From Saccoglossus kowalevskii (lineage: Eukaryota; Hemichordata; Enteropneusta; Harrimaniidae): 10,003 bases of DNA. Location of the stretch: contig NW_003122927.1 of the NCBI RefSeq assembly GCF_000003605.2, forward strand, positions 84,665-94,667, read 5' to 3'. Positions 7,852-10,003 of this stretch are shown here, one piece after another; position 1 is the first letter of the stretch; each line of letters begins with the position of its first letter. A model generated the notes under the pieces. It was not told the origin of the DNA and searched no databases. It saw only the letters and a program-made list of their open reading frames with translations. Made by a program: the position numbers and the translations under genes.

Positions 7852-8460
7852 GTCTATTTTGTTTATGTGCTGATTTACTTGCATTTCAAATAGAGGAATT
7901 ACTGTATAATAGTATGCTGTTATTGTAATGAAGAGAATATGGAACATTGTGTTGGCATTTATGTGTAGGCTTGTCAAAGAGTGTGATGTAAATGAATGCA
8001 GTTTCTTAAATAAAAACTGTCTACAGGAAGTCATTACAAACTAAGTATAGTCCTTAGAGGTATTAATAAAACATGAAAGCTTATAAAACAATTTAAGATG
8101 TGTAACTTAGTCTTCAAGTAATTTGCTGTTTATTAACATTTTTTTAGACCTATAAAACAATTTGTTCTTTCCATTATCAGACTAAAAAAAAAAATTGTAT
8201 TTTGTTTAATTAAATTTATATTTTCTATTTTTTATATTTACTTTTCTTCAATGAGCTGTACTCAATTGTTGGTAATTGTTAAAAAAATGATCATGGTTTA
8301 ACAACAAATTGTACATTTCTTTTATAGAACTACATGTTAGTGATAGTTATTCACTCTGTAGAAAAAGTAAATGAAGTAAAAAAATACAACATTGGTGGAA
8401 TGACCATGACTAAATAATTTTTACCACATTTGCATAAAATAAACTCTTTGATTTCCTGTA
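7852..8460 (+). other. AT-rich intronic DNA, nothing recognised
   Basis: No exon, RNA gene or repeat family is recognised. A 63-codon reverse-strand open frame (7843-8034) is low-complexity and unsupported. Confidence 0.5.
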
Positions 8461-8545
8461 AAATATTTGTAGGTAAGGTTATCAGAAACACAGGATTTAT
8501 TTTATTCTATTCTATATAGTAGCATATTGCAGGTACATGTACCAT

Positions 8546-8699
8546 TAATATTCAGTGTTTACTAAGCTAACCAGTGTGTTACATCAGTATCACATTGTAG
8601 GTAAGGTAATATTCAGTGTTTACTAAGCTAACCAGTGTGTTACATCAGTATCACATTGTAGGTAAGGTAATATTCAGTGTTTACTAAGGTAACTAGTGT
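8546..8699. repeat. 61-bp tandem repeat, two identical units plus a partial third
   Basis: Units 8546-8606 and 8607-8667 are identical. A third begins at 8668 and diverges after about 20 bases (TAATATTCAGTGTTTACTAA is retained). Each full unit ends TTGTAGGTAAGG. The same TTTGTAGGTAAGG occurs 128 bp upstream at 8467-8478, outside the array. Identity of the two units indicates a recent duplication. Confidence 0.9.
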
Positions 8700-9636
8700 C
8701 AACTGCTACATTGATATATCAGGTTGCAAAGCTTTTAGGTTCAGACAACCAAGAAAACTCTGAGGAAGAGATTGTTGCAACTTTCCTGAAATTGTCTTGG
8801 TAATCTTAATTTAATGTATAGGTTTTATCAATACTACATGTAAGTTAATAATTGCATTTATAGATTTCACATTTCAACATTAAAATTATACTTTTTTATG
8901 AGATATACATTTGTAACATTTGCTTACTTACAGTGTGTATGTGACTGGTGATTTATATGTTATTTTGAGCCATGATAACATAGTTTGTAATTGATTTGTA
9001 GACAGCAATTTATAGTTTCATTTAAAGTTCACTGTTAATTAAATACTGACAGTATGTCACATGACTACATACATTATCATGCTACTTCCCTGGAGACATC
9101 TTGTGATTCTGTATTCCTCCTTCATTAGGTGCCTGTCATTTTACTTTAGTAGAATCTTGTGAAGTCAAGTGCCACGTCAGTATTTGCATAATTCTCTGCT
9201 CTTAACTTATCTAGACCGATTCTTAATGCTTGATGGAGGAACTTAGTTCTACATTGCATGGCTTTATGTTTAAATGGCTTTTCCTAATCAATATTCTCTC
9301 CAGTTTTTTATTAATTATTTTTTTATTGTTTATTAATTTTCTGTTGTATATTTGCTTTTACAAGTGTTTCAGAACCAGCAATTAGTTATTTTTACATGTC
9401 TTACTTCATTTCTGGTTATAACACATTCAAAATTAATATTACTAGCAATATTCGCTTCTTCAAATTTAATTTTCATAAAAACAAGTTTGAATGAATCTAA
9501 CCAACATGGCTGCTTCTCTAGAGACCTTTTTAAAATAATATCCTTGTCTTCTTATGATTGACATTGCATTCAGTATGATTGCCAGAATAATGTTTTGCAT
9601 TGATCTTTATTAGTTTCTCACATTGAATTTTTAACG
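8700..9636 (+). other. AT-rich intronic DNA, nothing firm
   Basis: No coding or RNA gene is recognised. A perfect POU octamer ATTTGCAT lies at 9182-9189, close to CCACGTCAG. A single such site is weak evidence for an enhancer. The 69-codon frame at 9352-9561 looks like chance. Confidence 0.45.
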
Positions 9637-9697
9637 AGAATAATTCCAGTGACAAGATAATTCCAGTAGAATATACATGTATGTACGGTACATTAGA
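9637..9697. repeat. Divergent leading edge of the 42-bp array
   Basis: ATAATTCCAGT occurs twice, the second preceded by GACAAG as in the array unit (GACAAGATAATTCCAGTAGA compared with GACAAGATTATTCTAGAATA). The sequence then departs through ACATGTATGTACGG. It looks like a degenerate edge unit. Confidence 0.55.
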
Positions 9698-10003
9698 TAG
9701 ACAAGATTATTCTAGAATACACTGTATATGTAGACTAAATAGACAAGATAATTCTAGAATACACTGTATATGTAGACTAAATAGACAAGATTATTCTAGA
9801 ATACACTGTATATGTAGACTAAATAGACAAGATTATTCTAGAATACACTGTATATGTAGACTAAATAGACAAGATTATTCTAGAATACACTGTATATGTA
9901 GACTAAATAGACAAGATTATTCTAGAATACACTGTATATGTAGACTAAATAGACAAGATTATTCTATAATACACTGTATATGTAGACTAAATAGACAAGA
10001 TTA
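9698..10003. repeat. 42-bp tandem array, at least seven units, truncated by the window end
   Basis: Units start at 9698, 9740, 9782, 9824, 9866, 9908 and 9950, with a partial unit from 9992. Units 1, 3, 4, 5 and 6 are identical. Unit 2 has one change (GATAATTC for GATTATTC) and unit 7 one change (TCTATAAT for TCTAGAAT). Most units contain the 12-base perfect palindrome TATTCTAGAATA (9708-9719 in unit 1). The near-perfect identity indicates recent expansion or homogenisation. Confidence 0.95.

Larger units (their letters stand above)
1732..10003 (+). other. Ferlin intron 3 (phase 2), partial, extends past the window
   Basis: After exon 3 the window contains no candidate exon that starts in phase 2 and encodes the expected continuation of the C2A domain. 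AG-preceded stretches near 1887, 8034, 8328 and 8739 all reach an early stop without the conserved motif. The simplest reading is one intron of more than 8.2 kb that hosts all the repeats described below. Confidence 0.6.

Noticed and set aside
7843-8034. 63-codon reverse-strand open frame
   Set aside because: No domain, no splice support and AT-rich composition identical to the flanking intron.
8720-8800. Ferlin exon 4 candidate after the TTTTAG acceptor at 8739
   Set aside because: In the required phase it reads only about eight residues to a stop and lacks the conserved (F/L)-(L/I)-G continuation.
9352-9561. 69-codon + strand open frame
   Set aside because: It begins at a non-ATG codon in AT-rich intron, with no acceptor in the right phase and no similarity to the C2 domain expected next in the ferlin.

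Overview
The window looks like metazoan nuclear DNA, most likely from a lophotrochozoan such as a bivalve mollusc. It is AT-rich, with interrupted coding sequence, GT-AG introns, minisatellites and short non-autonomous DNA transposons. The mollusc assignment is inferred from overall texture and the repeat types, not from a diagnostic gene. There are no bacterial-type operons, tRNAs, rRNAs or CRISPR arrays.

One gene can be supported. It is the 5' end of a ferlin (dysferlin/myoferlin/otoferlin family) on the + strand. Three coding exons (1000-1093, 1210-1265, 1640-1731) splice in frame to give about 80 residues of an N-terminal C2A domain. An in-frame TAG three codons before the ATG fixes the start. 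No fourth exon of the expected type is visible, so the rest of the window (1732-10003) reads as one large intron that continues past the right edge.

Layout: 1-440 holds nothing recognisable. 441-580 carries three C-tracts and a G12 run. 590-999 is the more GC-rich 5' flank/leader with a GC-box-like motif. 1000-1731 holds the exons and two short introns, the second with a possible degenerate hAT-like mini-element. 2391-2598 is a complete short inverted-repeat transposon (MITE) with TA at both ends. 2599-5724 is mostly featureless AT-rich intron. 5725-7295 is a 36/37-bp minisatellite of about 30 units, interrupted by two near-identical copies of the same MITE that were spread by a 963-bp-offset internal duplication. 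7297-7803 is a second putative insertion, with short inverted ends and an internal ~150-bp repeat, apparently placed in the end of the minisatellite. 8546-8699 is a 61-bp tandem repeat whose units carry abutting acceptor/donor-like AG|GTAAGG motifs. 9698-10003 is a very homogeneous 42-bp tandem array, cut by the window edge, with a TTCTAGAA palindrome in nearly every unit.

The long open frames other than the ferlin exons are best explained as chance. Those at 5725-6098 and 6870-7061 are translations of the minisatellite and the MITE. I see no convincing new protein system. The interest lies in the intronic repeats: nested insertion and duplication, higher-order units, HSF-like palindromes at 42-bp spacing and splice-site-like motifs in a long intron.
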